Below, in pieces: positions 15,988-24,469 of a DNA stretch of 64,000 bases. The stretch is from Cryobacterium psychrotolerans (lineage in GTDB: Bacteria; Actinomycetota; Actinomycetes; Actinomycetales; Microbacteriaceae). The stretch covers positions 62,001-126,000 of the forward strand of contig NZ_FNFU01000007.1 of the NCBI RefSeq assembly GCF_900101115.1, in the 5' to 3' direction. The notes beneath the pieces are model-generated. The model had not been told where the DNA came from. It saw only the letters and a list, made by a program, of their open reading frames with translations, and did no database searches. The number at the start of each line of letters is the position of its first letter. Positions within the stretch are counted from its first letter, which is position 1. The position numbers and the translations under genes are program-made.

Positions 15988-17790
15988 ATGACCTTGTACA
16001 CAATTGTCCGAAACCTGCTCAATGCGCTTCCCGCCGGTTCGAAACGCTTCCTCGTGCGGTACACCGGCGCGACGATGGCCCTCTCGGTGCTCGACATCGT
16101 CTCCCTCGGCCTCCTCGCCGTCGTGCTCCCCGGGATGATCTCGAACGAGCCCACGACGATCCCGGTGCTCGGCGTCACCATCTCGGAGGTCGGCCAGTAC
16201 ACGGTCATCCTCGCGATCATCGCCGGCGCCATCGTGCTGAAGTCCCTGCTGAACATGCTCGTCGTGCGGATCGGCACTCGGCGCTTCGCGAACCACGAGG
16301 TCGCCATCGGCGACAAGCTGTTCGCCGCGTACATGAGCACGCCGTGGGTCGAGCGGCTCCGGATGAACTCGGCCGACATCGTGCGTTCGGTCGACGCCGG
16401 GGTCAACACGACCGTCTACGGTGTGCTCATCCCGGCGAGCAGCCTGGCCGGCGAGATCGTGTCCACGGCCGCGGTGCTGCTGGTGCTGACCATCGCCCAG
16501 CCGTCGACGGCCGCGCTCACGATCGTCTACCTCGGCCTGATCGCCCTGTTCCTCTCCCGGGTGATCACCCGGAAGGCCGTGCTGCACGGACGGCGCAACC
16601 GCGAGTACTCGTTCTACACCTCCCGCCTGATCACCGAAGCGGTCGCGACGCTCAAGGAGATCACGCTCCGCGGCGCCACGGCCGGCATCGGCCAGGCCGT
16701 CCACGGCAACCGGCTGGAGGCCTCGCGGTCGCGTGCCACCCTGTCCTTCCTGAGCGTGGTCCCGCGTTACATCCTCGAATCGGCACTGATCGTCGGCTTC
16801 ATCCTCGTCGGCGGCATGGGCTGGATCACCGGCGGCCAGACCGGCGCGGTCAGCGCGATCGCCCTGTTCGCCGTTGCCGGTTTCCGCATCGTCCCCTCGC
16901 TCACCCGGTTCCAGGCGATCCTGTCCCAGATGCACTCGAACGCGTCGTTCGCCGAACTGGTGCTGGACGAGATCGCCAAGGCGGAACAGCGCAAGATCGA
17001 GATCACCCCGGACGACACCGCCGTCCTCCCCCCGGCGTCGGAGCGCGACATCACGCTGAACGAGGTGAGCTTCAGCTTCCCCGATGCGGATTCCCCCGCA
17101 CTGGACCGGGTGAGCATGAACATCCCGGCCGGATCCCATGTCGCCATCGTCGGCGCCTCCGGCGCGGGAAAGTCGACGCTGGTCGACATCCTGCTCGGCC
17201 TGTTGATCCCGACGTCGGGCACCATCACGGTCGGTCAGCAGCCGCTCACCTCGGTGCTCAACGCCTGGCGCGCCTCAATCGGCTACGTGCCGCAGGAGGT
17301 TGCCCTCTTCGACGCGTCGATCGCCCAGAACGTGGCCCTCAGCTGGGACCCGGCGCACGTCGAGCCCGCGCGCGTGGTGACCGCCCTGGACCGCGCCCAG
17401 CTCAGTTCCATGGTCGACGCCAGGGAGGGCGGAGTCGAAGCCCCCATCGGCGAGCGCGGCATGGCCCTCTCCGGCGGCCAGCGGCAGCGGCTCGGCATCG
17501 CCAGGGCCCTCTACCCCGACCCCGGCGTGCTGGTCATGGATGAGGCCACCAGCGCCCTCGACACCGCGACCGAGGCCGCCGTCACCCAGGCGATCAAGGC
17601 CCTCGTCGGGCACCTCACCGTGATCACCGTCGCCCACCGGCTGGCGACGATCCGGCACGCCGACATCGTCTTCTTCTTCAAGGACGGCCGGCTCGAGGCC
17701 AGCGGCACCTTCCAGGAAGTCGTCAACGCCGTTCCCGACTTCGCCGCGCAGGCCGCCCTGGCCGGACTCTCCCCGGAGGCCCAGTCGTGA
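15988..17790 (+). CDS. ABC transporter, fused membrane and ATPase domains (MsbA/PglK-like)
   Basis: A 600-aa half-transporter. Residues 1 to about 320 form six membrane helices. The ATPase domain follows with Walker A GASGAGKST, Q-loop YVPQEV, signature LSGGQRQR, Walker B VLVMDEATSALD and H-loop VAHR, all intact. Such exporters work as homodimers and flip lipid-linked glycans or lipids. As the first gene of a glycan operon, it is most simply a lipid-linked-oligosaccharide flippase like PglK. AGGGAGG lies upstream of the ATG. It overlaps the next gene by 4 bases (GTGA). Confidence 0.9.
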   Translation: MTLYTIVRNLLNALPAGSKRFLVRYTGATMALSVLDIVSLGLLAVVLPGMISNEPTTIPVLGVTISEVGQYTVILAIIAGAIVLKSLLNMLVVRIGTRRFANHEVAIGDKLFAAYMSTPWVERLRMNSADIVRSVDAGVNTTVYGVLIPASSLAGEIVSTAAVLLVLTIAQPSTAALTIVYLGLIALFLSRVITRKAVLHGRRNREYSFYTSRLITEAVATLKEITLRGATAGIGQAVHGNRLEASRSRATLSFLSVVPRYILESALIVGFILVGGMGWITGGQTGAVSAIALFAVAGFRIVPSLTRFQAILSQMHSNASFAELVLDEIAKAEQRKIEITPDDTAVLPPASERDITLNEVSFSFPDADSPALDRVSMNIPAGSHVAIVGASGAGKSTLVDILLGLLIPTSGTITVGQQPLTSVLNAWRASIGYVPQEVALFDASIAQNVALSWDPAHVEPARVVTALDRAQLSSMVDAREGGVEAPIGERGMALSGGQRQRLGIARALYPDPGVLVMDEATSALDTATEAAVTQAIKALVGHLTVITVAHRLATIRHADIVFFFKDGRLEASGTFQEVVNAVPDFAAQAALAGLSPEAQS

Positions 17791-18755
17791 AGAAGGACCT
17801 GACGGTCACCCACCTCTTCGATGCGGCCGACGTCGGCAAGCTGCTCGCGGCGAAGGGCCGCGAGGCGGGTCTCGACTGGCGCTACCGCAACGTGCGCGAC
17901 CTGAGCCACGATTCGAACCCCGTGCGCAAGTACGCCGGCGCCCTGGCCTGGCATGCGGGCCGGATCATCGACCTGCTCCCCTCCGACCTGATCCACCTGC
18001 ACTACGGCAGGCGCACCTCGTACCTGCAGCTGTGGCCTCGTCGGCCGTACGTGCTGCACTTCCACGGCACCGACATCCGTCACCATTTCCACCAGCCCTA
18101 CGCGCACGACGTGATGCTGAGCGCCTCCGCCACCGCGCAGGCCGTGCTCTACTCGACGCCGGACCTCAGGGAACACGCCATCCAGGCGCGCGCGGATGCC
18201 GTCTACTTCCCGATCCCGGTTGACGTGCCGGCGCTGCCCGCCTGGCGTCCGGCCGAAACACCGACAATCGTGTTCGCCTCCCGCTGGGACGGCTCCAAGA
18301 ACGCCGACTTCCAGCTCGACATCGCCCGCGGCCTCGTCGCGCGGGCGGGCGGCGCCGTTCGCGTGCAGGGGCTGGACTGGGGAGACTCCGCCGGCGCCGC
18401 GCGCGAGGCCGGGGTGGAAATCATGCCCCGGATGCCCAAGCCCGAGTACCTCCGCTGGCTTGCCGGCGCGCATGTGGTCGCCGGCCAGGCCGCGGGCGTC
18501 GTGGCCACCAGCGAACTCGAGGCCATCGGCATCGGGGTGCCCGTCGTCATGCCGCTGCACCCGGCCTACGACACCACCACCCCCGTGATCACGGCGGAAA
18601 CCTCCGTGGAGCTCGTTACCGCGGCCCTGGCCGCGCTCGAACAACCCCAGGATGCCTCGCGGGCCCTCGGCGGGCCGGCCTGGATGCTGGGCACCCACGA
18701 CGCTTCGATGCTCGCCGCCCGGCTGGCGGACATGTACCGCGGCCTGCCGCTGTGA
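17787..18755 (+). CDS. glycosyltransferase, HGTDIR family
   Basis: A 322-aa protein starting at GTG inside the stop of the ABC gene. Landmarks are LIHLHYG, VLHFHGTDIR, VLYSTPDL, FASRWDGSKN and TSELEAIGIGVPVVMPL, a GT-B-like arrangement ending in the usual donor-side E-x-IG-GVP segment. It aligns by eye along its length with the protein at 30221 (VLHLHGTDIR, VVYSTPDL, SSELEALGIGVPVYVPL), so the two are paralogs at opposite ends of the operon. It likely transfers one sugar to the lipid-linked glycan; specificity is unknown. Confidence 0.75.
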   Translation: MKKDLTVTHLFDAADVGKLLAAKGREAGLDWRYRNVRDLSHDSNPVRKYAGALAWHAGRIIDLLPSDLIHLHYGRRTSYLQLWPRRPYVLHFHGTDIRHHFHQPYAHDVMLSASATAQAVLYSTPDLREHAIQARADAVYFPIPVDVPALPAWRPAETPTIVFASRWDGSKNADFQLDIARGLVARAGGAVRVQGLDWGDSAGAAREAGVEIMPRMPKPEYLRWLAGAHVVAGQAAGVVATSELEAIGIGVPVVMPLHPAYDTTTPVITAETSVELVTAALAALEQPQDASRALGGPAWMLGTHDASMLAARLADMYRGLPL

Positions 18756-18801
18756 CCCGATCGGCGGGCGACCAGGTGCAACACGCGAACGGACAGGACA
18801 G

Positions 18802-20148
18802 ATGACCAAGCAGGACGCGCCTCACCTTCTCTACGTCGCCTGGGGATACCCTCCCTGCCGCGGCGGAGGGGTCTACCGTGCCCTCGCGACGGCGAACGCC
18901 TTCGCGGAGAAGGGCTGGCGGGTCACCGTGCTGACGGCCAACCGCGAGACCTTCACGATGGGCACCGGGATCGACAGCACGCTGGAGGCCCAGATCCACC
19001 CGTCGATCACCGTCGTGCGCGTGCCGTTCACCAGCGGCGCCTACCAGACCGACATCCGCACCTGGTCCTTCTGGAGGGCCCACGCCCCGGAGCTGTGGAA
19101 CGGGTACCGCGCACGCAAGGACATCCGCTCGTTCCCCGAGGGGACCTACGGCGGCTGGCTCACTCCCCTCGAGGAGGCGGCCGTGCGCATCCACCGGGCC
19201 AACCCGGTCGGCCTCACCATCGGCACGGCCAACCCGCACGTCGACTTCACCCCCGGCCTCCGGCTGCACAAGGACTTCGGTGTTCCGTACGTCATGGACT
19301 ACCGCGACGCCTGGCAGCTCGACGTGTTCTCCGGCCGGCGACTGACCCCTCCCGGGAGCCCGCAGGACACCTGGGAGACCGAACTGGTCGAGAGCGCCAG
19401 GGAGGTCTGGTTCGTCAACGAACCCATCCGCGCCTGGCACGCGAAGATCTACCCGGCGCACGCCGAAAAAATGCACGTCGTGGCCAACGGGTACGACGCC
19501 GACATGGCGAAGTTCTCCGACCAGCCCCGCCCCGGCCGGGAGCAGGGGCTCGTGCTCGGCTACATCGGCACGATTTCCGCCCACGTGCCCATGCGGGAGC
19601 TCTTCGACGGCTGGGCCCTGGCCCGGAGCCGGTCCCCGCTGCTGGCCTCCTCCCGGATCGACATCTACGGCTACCTCGACCACTCCGGGATCCCGAACGA
19701 TCGAATCCTCGCCCTCCTCTCCGAGTTCCGTGAGCAGGGCATCCGGTACCTGGGCCCGGTCGGCAAGTCCGAGATCGCGGACACCTACCATTCCTTCGAC
19801 GCCCTCCTGCTCGTGCTCGGCACCGGCAAGTACGTGACGAGCGGGAAGGTCTTCGAGTACTGCGCCACCGGCCTTCCGGTCGCGTCCATCCACGACCCGG
19901 GCAATGCCGCCACCGAGATCCTTGAGGACTCCGCGGCCTGGATCGCGACACCGGATCTCAGCGCCGAGGCGATCGCGGCCACGCTCATCGCCCTGGCCGA
20001 ACGCGCCGTGAACCAGACGAGCAGCGAACGCCACGCCGTGCAGGACTGGGCCGCGCAGTACGAACGGTCCAACCAGCTGCTGCCCCGCATCCGGGCCCTC
20101 GGCGCCCCGCACGACACCACCGCGTCCGAAAGTGAGGCCCCGCGATGA
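18802..20148 (+). CDS. glycosyltransferase, GT4-like
   Basis: A 448-aa protein. It begins LLYVAWGYPPCRGGGVYRALATANAF, with the glycine-rich loop of GT-B enzymes. It continues with DYRDAW in the middle and VFEYCATGLPVASIHDPGNAATEIL in the donor domain. The ATG at 18802 is chosen because the protein then starts a few residues before the first beta strand; GGACAGGA precedes it. It overlaps the next gene by 4 bases (ATGA). It is a cytosolic or membrane-associated glycan assembly enzyme; sugar specificity cannot be read. Confidence 0.8.
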   Translation: MTKQDAPHLLYVAWGYPPCRGGGVYRALATANAFAEKGWRVTVLTANRETFTMGTGIDSTLEAQIHPSITVVRVPFTSGAYQTDIRTWSFWRAHAPELWNGYRARKDIRSFPEGTYGGWLTPLEEAAVRIHRANPVGLTIGTANPHVDFTPGLRLHKDFGVPYVMDYRDAWQLDVFSGRRLTPPGSPQDTWETELVESAREVWFVNEPIRAWHAKIYPAHAEKMHVVANGYDADMAKFSDQPRPGREQGLVLGYIGTISAHVPMRELFDGWALARSRSPLLASSRIDIYGYLDHSGIPNDRILALLSEFREQGIRYLGPVGKSEIADTYHSFDALLLVLGTGKYVTSGKVFEYCATGLPVASIHDPGNAATEILEDSAAWIATPDLSAEAIAATLIALAERAVNQTSSERHAVQDWAAQYERSNQLLPRIRALGAPHDTTASESEAPR

Positions 20149-20609
20149 ACCGCGTCGTACTCGTGAGCCCCTCCGGTTCGATCTTCAAGAGCCTGGCCGA
20201 ACTGGGCCTCGACGACCTGCCCGCCGATGCGCGACCCGAACTCACGGTGCTCTGCTGGGAGGCGGGAGCCGGCGAGGCGCCCAGCATCGCCGTGGGCCAT
20301 GACGATTCGGGCACCCTCTCCGGGCGGCTCCGCCTTAGCGTGCAGCGCGCCCTGTCCGGGTCGGCGGCCGGCCGCAACCTCTTCCGGCTCACCCCGTGGG
20401 ACGGCGGCAGCCGCATGTGGCGTGCGGTGCGACGGAGCCCCGCGGCCCGCCAGGCGCTGCGGGAGGCCGGGCTGATCGTCGCCGTCGAACGCGACTCGAT
20501 CCTCACCGCCTGGAAGAGCGTGCACTCCTCCCTCGCGCGGGACGCGGCCGCCGTGTACGGCCTGCCCTCCGCGCGCACCGTGCTCAAGGATTCCCGCCCG
20601 CATGGCTAG
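20145..20609 (+). CDS. unknown 154-aa protein in glycan operon
   Basis: Not recognised. It starts with MNRVVLVSPSGSIFKSLAEL, a likely beta strand and loop resembling the first Rossmann unit of GT-B glycosyltransferases. It ends with a segment (GLIVAVERDSILTAWKSVHS) that would fit the linker strand of such a half-domain, but no donor domain follows. It has no membrane helix, cysteine motif or signal peptide. Its start overlaps the previous gene by 4 bases and its end overlaps the next GT2 gene by 8, so it is firmly part of the operon. It could be an accessory subunit for a neighbouring transferase; that is a guess from position. Confidence 0.7.
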   Translation: MNRVVLVSPSGSIFKSLAELGLDDLPADARPELTVLCWEAGAGEAPSIAVGHDDSGTLSGRLRLSVQRALSGSAAGRNLFRLTPWDGGSRMWRAVRRSPAARQALREAGLIVAVERDSILTAWKSVHSSLARDAAAVYGLPSARTVLKDSRPHG

Positions 20610-21351
20610 CCCGGGCGTGCCGGCACACGCGCAGCAGACCCTGCTGGTGCTGCCCGCTTTCAATGAAGAGGGTTCGGTCGGGGAGGTGCTCCGCGAGATC
20701 GCGGAGGTGCTTCCCGGCATCCGCTGCCTCGTCGTCAACGACGGTTCGACCGACGCCACCCGGCAGCGCGCCCTCGACGCGGGCGCGACGGTTCTCGACC
20801 TGCCCTTCAACCTGGGCGTCGGAGGCGCGATGCGCGCCGGGTTCAAGTTCGCTGTCGCCCACGGATACCGCAACGTCGTTCAAATCGACGCCGACGGCCA
20901 GCACGACCCGCGCAATGTGCTCTCCCTGATCGACAAGCTCGACTCCAACGACATCGTGATCGGCGCGCGTTTCGCGGGCACCGGGGACTACGACGCCCGC
21001 GGCCCCCGGCTCTGGGCGATGGTCGTGCTGGCCAGGATCATCAGCCGGATCAGCCGTGTTCCGCTCACCGACGTGACCAGCGGCTTCAAGGCCAACGGCC
21101 CGCGCGCCGTCGCGCTGTTCGCCGAGCACTTCCCGGCCGAGTACCTCGGTGACACGCTCGAGGCCCTGGTGATCGCCGCCGGCGCCAAACTGCGGATCAG
21201 CCAGGTTCCCGTCTCCATGCGCCCGCGCCAGGCCGGCAATCCCTCGCACCATCCGTTCAAGGCGGCCGTCTACCTGGGGCGAGCGTGCATCGCGCTCCTC
21301 TTCGCGTTGATGCGCCCGCATGTGAAGGTCCCGCCGGAGGTCACCACGTGA
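20602..21351 (+). CDS. family 2 glycosyltransferase, polyprenyl-phosphate-sugar synthase type
   Basis: A 249-aa GT-A protein. LLVLPAFNEEGSVGEVL, VVNDGSTDATRQ, FNLGVGGAMRAGF and QIDADGQHDP (metal-binding DAD) are the motifs of the dolichol-phosphate-mannose-synthase-like subgroup, followed by TDVTSGFKA. The C-terminus carries one hydrophobic stretch. This subgroup often moves a sugar onto undecaprenyl phosphate, with a small membrane partner. The next gene encodes such a partner (DUF2304) and overlaps by 4 bases. The donor sugar is unknown. Confidence 0.85.
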   Translation: MASPGVPAHAQQTLLVLPAFNEEGSVGEVLREIAEVLPGIRCLVVNDGSTDATRQRALDAGATVLDLPFNLGVGGAMRAGFKFAVAHGYRNVVQIDADGQHDPRNVLSLIDKLDSNDIVIGARFAGTGDYDARGPRLWAMVVLARIISRISRVPLTDVTSGFKANGPRAVALFAEHFPAEYLGDTLEALVIAAGAKLRISQVPVSMRPRQAGNPSHHPFKAAVYLGRACIALLFALMRPHVKVPPEVTT

Positions 21352-21734
21352 GCACAGCAACCTACATCCTGGGGATCGTCTCCGCCCTGATCGCCCTGTT
21401 CACCGTCGTGGAGCTGCTCCGCCGGCGGCGCCTGCGCGAGCGCCACGCGGTGTGGTGGTTCGTCGCGGCGCTCCTCGCCCTGGTCCTCGGCATCTTCCCG
21501 GCCACCCTCACCGCCCTGGCCGACCTGCTCGGGGTCGAGGTGCCGACCAACCTGGTGTTCTTCGTGAGCATCGTGATTCTCTTCCTGGTGAGCCTGCAGC
21601 ACAGCTCCGAACTGACCGGGCTGGAAGACAAGACCCGGGTGCTGGCAGAAGAGTCCGCGCTGCAAAAGGTAAGGTTGGAGCGGCTCGAAGGCCTCCAGGA
21701 ACGACCTTCCGGCGATTTTCGCCCCGAGCCGTGA
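21348..21734 (+). CDS. DUF2304 small membrane protein
   Basis: A 128-aa protein with three hydrophobic helices (YILGIVSALIALFTVVELL, WWFVAALLALVLGIFPATL, LVFFVSIVILFLVSL). It ends in a charged coiled-coil-like tail (KTRVLAEESALQKVRLERLE). This is the layout of DUF2304 proteins, which are regularly coded directly after polyprenyl-phosphate GT2 enzymes, as here. The start is a GTG overlapping the previous stop by 4 bases. The role is probably membrane partner of the preceding transferase, inferred from conserved pairing. Confidence 0.8.
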   Translation: MSTATYILGIVSALIALFTVVELLRRRRLRERHAVWWFVAALLALVLGIFPATLTALADLLGVEVPTNLVFFVSIVILFLVSLQHSSELTGLEDKTRVLAEESALQKVRLERLEGLQERPSGDFRPEP

Positions 21735-21798
21735 CGCTCGGCGCCTCAAAAAAACCAGTGAACGGTGCCGCGAAAGCGCCGTGAAAGGATTCCTCTCC

Positions 21799-22389
21799 GT
21801 GACTACCATTGCCGCAACCGCTGATGTCGCCGACAACGCCGTCCTCGGCGAGGAGTGCAAGGTCTGGCACCTGGCCCAGGTGCGCGCAGACGTTCGGATG
21901 GGCGACAACTGCATCGTCGGACGCGGCGCCTACATCGGCACCGGCGTGACCATGGGCGACAACTGCAAGGTGCAGAACTACGCACTGGTGTACGAGCCCG
22001 CGACCCTGGCCGACGGCGTGTTCATCGGCCCGGCCGTCGTGCTCACCAACGACACCTACCCGCGGGCGATCAGCCCCGACGGGTCGCTCAAGAGCGCCCA
22101 CGACTGGACCCCGGTCGGGGTCACCATCGAGGAGGGGGCCTCGATCGGCGCCCGCGCGGTCTGTGTGGCCCCGGTCACCATCGGCCGCTGGGCCACCGTC
22201 GCCGCCGGCGCGGTCGTCACCAGGGACGTCCCGGCGTTCGCGCTGGTCGCCGGTGTCCCGGCGCGGCGCATCCGCTGGGTCGGCAAGGCGGGGGTTCCGC
22301 TCGTCCAGGACGCCGACGCGTGGGTCTGCCCGGAGACCGGCACCCGCTACATCGAAGAGAACAACGTATTGCGAGAGGCACTGTCATGA
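21799..22389 (+). CDS. left-handed beta-helix acetyltransferase, WbpD/WlbB-like
   Basis: A 196-aa hexapeptide-repeat protein. The repeats run from ADVADNAVLGEECKVWHLAQV through IGTGVTMGDNCKVQN and IGPAVVLTNDTYPRA to VTIGRWATVAAGAVVTRDVP. A cysteine-bearing C-terminal tail reads WVCPETGTRY. WbpD/WlbB enzymes acetylate the 3-amino group of UDP-GlcNAc3NA with acetyl-CoA. The next two genes encode the matching aminotransferase and dehydrogenase. The start GTG at 21799 is preferred because AAAGGA lies 9 bases upstream; an in-frame GTG at 21781 would add six residues. It overlaps the next gene by 4 bases. O-acetyl or other acyl acceptors are possible. Confidence 0.8.
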   Translation: MTTIAATADVADNAVLGEECKVWHLAQVRADVRMGDNCIVGRGAYIGTGVTMGDNCKVQNYALVYEPATLADGVFIGPAVVLTNDTYPRAISPDGSLKSAHDWTPVGVTIEEGASIGARAVCVAPVTIGRWATVAAGAVVTRDVPAFALVAGVPARRIRWVGKAGVPLVQDADAWVCPETGTRYIEENNVLREALS

Positions 22390-23474
22390 CCGAATTCATC
22401 CCGGCCGCACGCCCGATCATCGGCGACGAGGAGCGCGCCGCGGTCGACGCCGTGCTGCTTTCCGGCATGCTCGCCCAGGGCACCGAGGTAGCCGAATTCG
22501 AACGCGAGTTCTCTGACGTGCTCCTCGACGGCCGCGCCGCGGTCGCCGTGAACTCCGGCACCTCCGGGCTGCACCTCGGCCTCCTCGCCGCCGGCGTCGG
22601 CCCCGGCGACGAGGTCATCGTGCCCTCCTTCACCTTCGCGGCCACCGCCAACTCGGTCGCCCTGACCGGTGCCACCCCCGTTTTCGCGGACATCGAACCC
22701 GATCACTTCTGCCTGGACCCGAAGGACGTGGCGCGGAAGATCACCTCCCGCACCGTGGGCATCATGCCGGTGCACCTGTACGGGCACCCGGCCGACGTCG
22801 CCGCCCTCGGCGACCTCGCCACCGAACACGGCCTCGGCCTGTTCGAAGACGCCGCGCAGGCGCACGGCGCCGCCGTCGACGGCCGGAAGGTCGGCACCTT
22901 CGGCACGTTCGGGATGTTCAGCCTCTACCCGACGAAGAACATGACCAGCGGCGAGGGCGGCATGGTCTCGACCGGCGACCCCGAGGTCGAACGGCGCCTG
23001 CGGCTGCTCCGCAACCAGGGCATGGAGAAGCAGTACGAGAACGAACTCGTCGGCTTCAACGCGCGGATGACGAACATCCACGCCGCCATCGGCCGCGTGC
23101 AGCTGCGCAAGGTGCTCGGCTGGACCGCGACCCGGCAGCGGAACGCCGCGTTCCTCGACGCGAACCTCGAGGGTGTGAAGACTCCCCTCGTCGGGCCCGG
23201 CATCACGCACGTCTACCACCAGTACACGATCCGGGTCACCGACGACCGTGACGGATTCGCCGCCGCGCTGCGCGAGGAATTCAACATCGGATCCGGGGTG
23301 TACTACCCGATCCCGAACCACCGCCTGCCCTCGTTCAACCTCGTCTGCGATCTGCCCGAGACCGAGCGGGCCTCCCGCGAGGTGCTCTCCCTGCCGGTGC
23401 ATCCGTCGCTGTCCGAAGACGACCTGGAGCGCATCGTCACCGCCGTCAACTCACTTGCGAAGGCAGGATCATAA
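22386..23474 (+). CDS. DegT/DnrJ/EryC1 PLP aminotransferase, WbpE/WlbC-like
   Basis: A 362-aa type I-fold sugar aminotransferase. NSGTSGLHLGL binds the PLP phosphate, EDAAQAHGA carries the Asp that contacts the pyridine nitrogen, and SLYPTKN holds the Schiff-base lysine. VYYPIPNHRLPSF is near the C-terminus. It is expected to add an amino group from glutamate to a 3-keto-UDP-sugar made by the next enzyme. The ATG at 22386 overlaps the acetyltransferase stop by 4 bases. Together with its neighbours it forms the WbpB/D/E trio. A 4-keto-sugar substrate cannot be excluded from sequence alone. Confidence 0.87.
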   Translation: MTEFIPAARPIIGDEERAAVDAVLLSGMLAQGTEVAEFEREFSDVLLDGRAAVAVNSGTSGLHLGLLAAGVGPGDEVIVPSFTFAATANSVALTGATPVFADIEPDHFCLDPKDVARKITSRTVGIMPVHLYGHPADVAALGDLATEHGLGLFEDAAQAHGAAVDGRKVGTFGTFGMFSLYPTKNMTSGEGGMVSTGDPEVERRLRLLRNQGMEKQYENELVGFNARMTNIHAAIGRVQLRKVLGWTATRQRNAAFLDANLEGVKTPLVGPGITHVYHQYTIRVTDDRDGFAAALREEFNIGSGVYYPIPNHRLPSFNLVCDLPETERASREVLSLPVHPSLSEDDLERIVTAVNSLAKAGS

Positions 23475-24466
23475 TGGCCAACCTCCGCATCGGACTCATC
23501 GGCCTCGGCATGATGGGCCGCCACCACGCCCGCGTCATCCGGGAGCTCGACGGCGTCGACCTGGTCGCCATCGCCGACCCCCAGGGTGACCCGCACGGCG
23601 TCGGCGGCAGCCTCGCCGTGCTGCCCACGGTCACCGAACTCATCGCCGCGGGCATCGACGCCGCGGTCGTGGCCGTGCCGACCGGCTACCACGAAGCCGT
23701 CGCGCTCGAACTGGCGGACGCCGGGGTGCACACCCTGGTCGAGAAGCCGATCGCGAGCACCGGCGACGCCGGGGAACGCATCGCCGCCGCGTTCGAGCAG
23801 CGCGGGCTGGTCGGTGCCGTCGGCCACATCGAGCGCTTCAACCCCGCCCTGCAGGACCTGCGCCGCCGCCTGGCCGCCGGCGAGCTCGGCGACATCTACC
23901 AGATCGCCACCCGCAGGCAGGGCCCCTTCCCGGCCCGCATCGCCGACGTGGGCGTGGTCAAGGACCTCGGCACGCACGACATCGACCTGACCGCCTGGCT
24001 CGCGCAGTCGCCGTACCGCAGCGTGTCCGCCCACACCACGACGCGCAGCGGCCGCCCGCACGAGGACATGGTGTCCGCGATCGGCCAGCTCGCCAACGGC
24101 ATCATCACCAACCACGTCGTCAACTGGCTCTCCCCTCTCAAGGAGCGAGTCACCGTGGTCACGGGCGAGCGCGGATCGTTCGTCGCCGACACCCTCAGCG
24201 CCGACCTCACGTTCTTCGCGAACGGCACCATCAACACCGAGTGGGAGTCCGTCGCGGCGTTCCGCGGCGTCACGGAGGGGTCGATGACCCGCTTCGCCCT
24301 GACCAAGCGGGAGCCGCTCCGCTCCGAACACGAGGCGTTCCGCGACGCGATCCTCGGCATCTCCCAGAACATCGTCACCATGCGCGAGGGTCTCGCGACG
24401 CTGCGCGTGGCCGAAGCGGTCGTCGAGTCGGCGATCACGGGAGAAACTCGTCTGCTGACGGACTGA
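23474..24466 (+). CDS. Gfo/Idh/MocA oxidoreductase, WbpB/WlbA-like
   Basis: A 330-aa protein. The N-terminal Rossmann fold has GLGMMGRHHARV and VAIADP. The strictly conserved EKP appears in LVEKPIA, GHIERFNPA follows, and DLGTHDIDL carries the family histidine. WbpB/WlbA oxidise C3 of UDP-GlcNAcA with NAD so that the aminotransferase can act. The start overlaps the previous stop by one base (TAATG) and the next gene follows after 3 bases. Context with an acetyltransferase and a DegT enzyme supports the diamino-sugar role; the family itself is broad. Confidence 0.85.
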   Translation: MANLRIGLIGLGMMGRHHARVIRELDGVDLVAIADPQGDPHGVGGSLAVLPTVTELIAAGIDAAVVAVPTGYHEAVALELADAGVHTLVEKPIASTGDAGERIAAAFEQRGLVGAVGHIERFNPALQDLRRRLAAGELGDIYQIATRRQGPFPARIADVGVVKDLGTHDIDLTAWLAQSPYRSVSAHTTTRSGRPHEDMVSAIGQLANGIITNHVVNWLSPLKERVTVVTGERGSFVADTLSADLTFFANGTINTEWESVAAFRGVTEGSMTRFALTKREPLRSEHEAFRDAILGISQNIVTMREGLATLRVAEAVVESAITGETRLLTD

Positions 24467-24469
24467 GCC

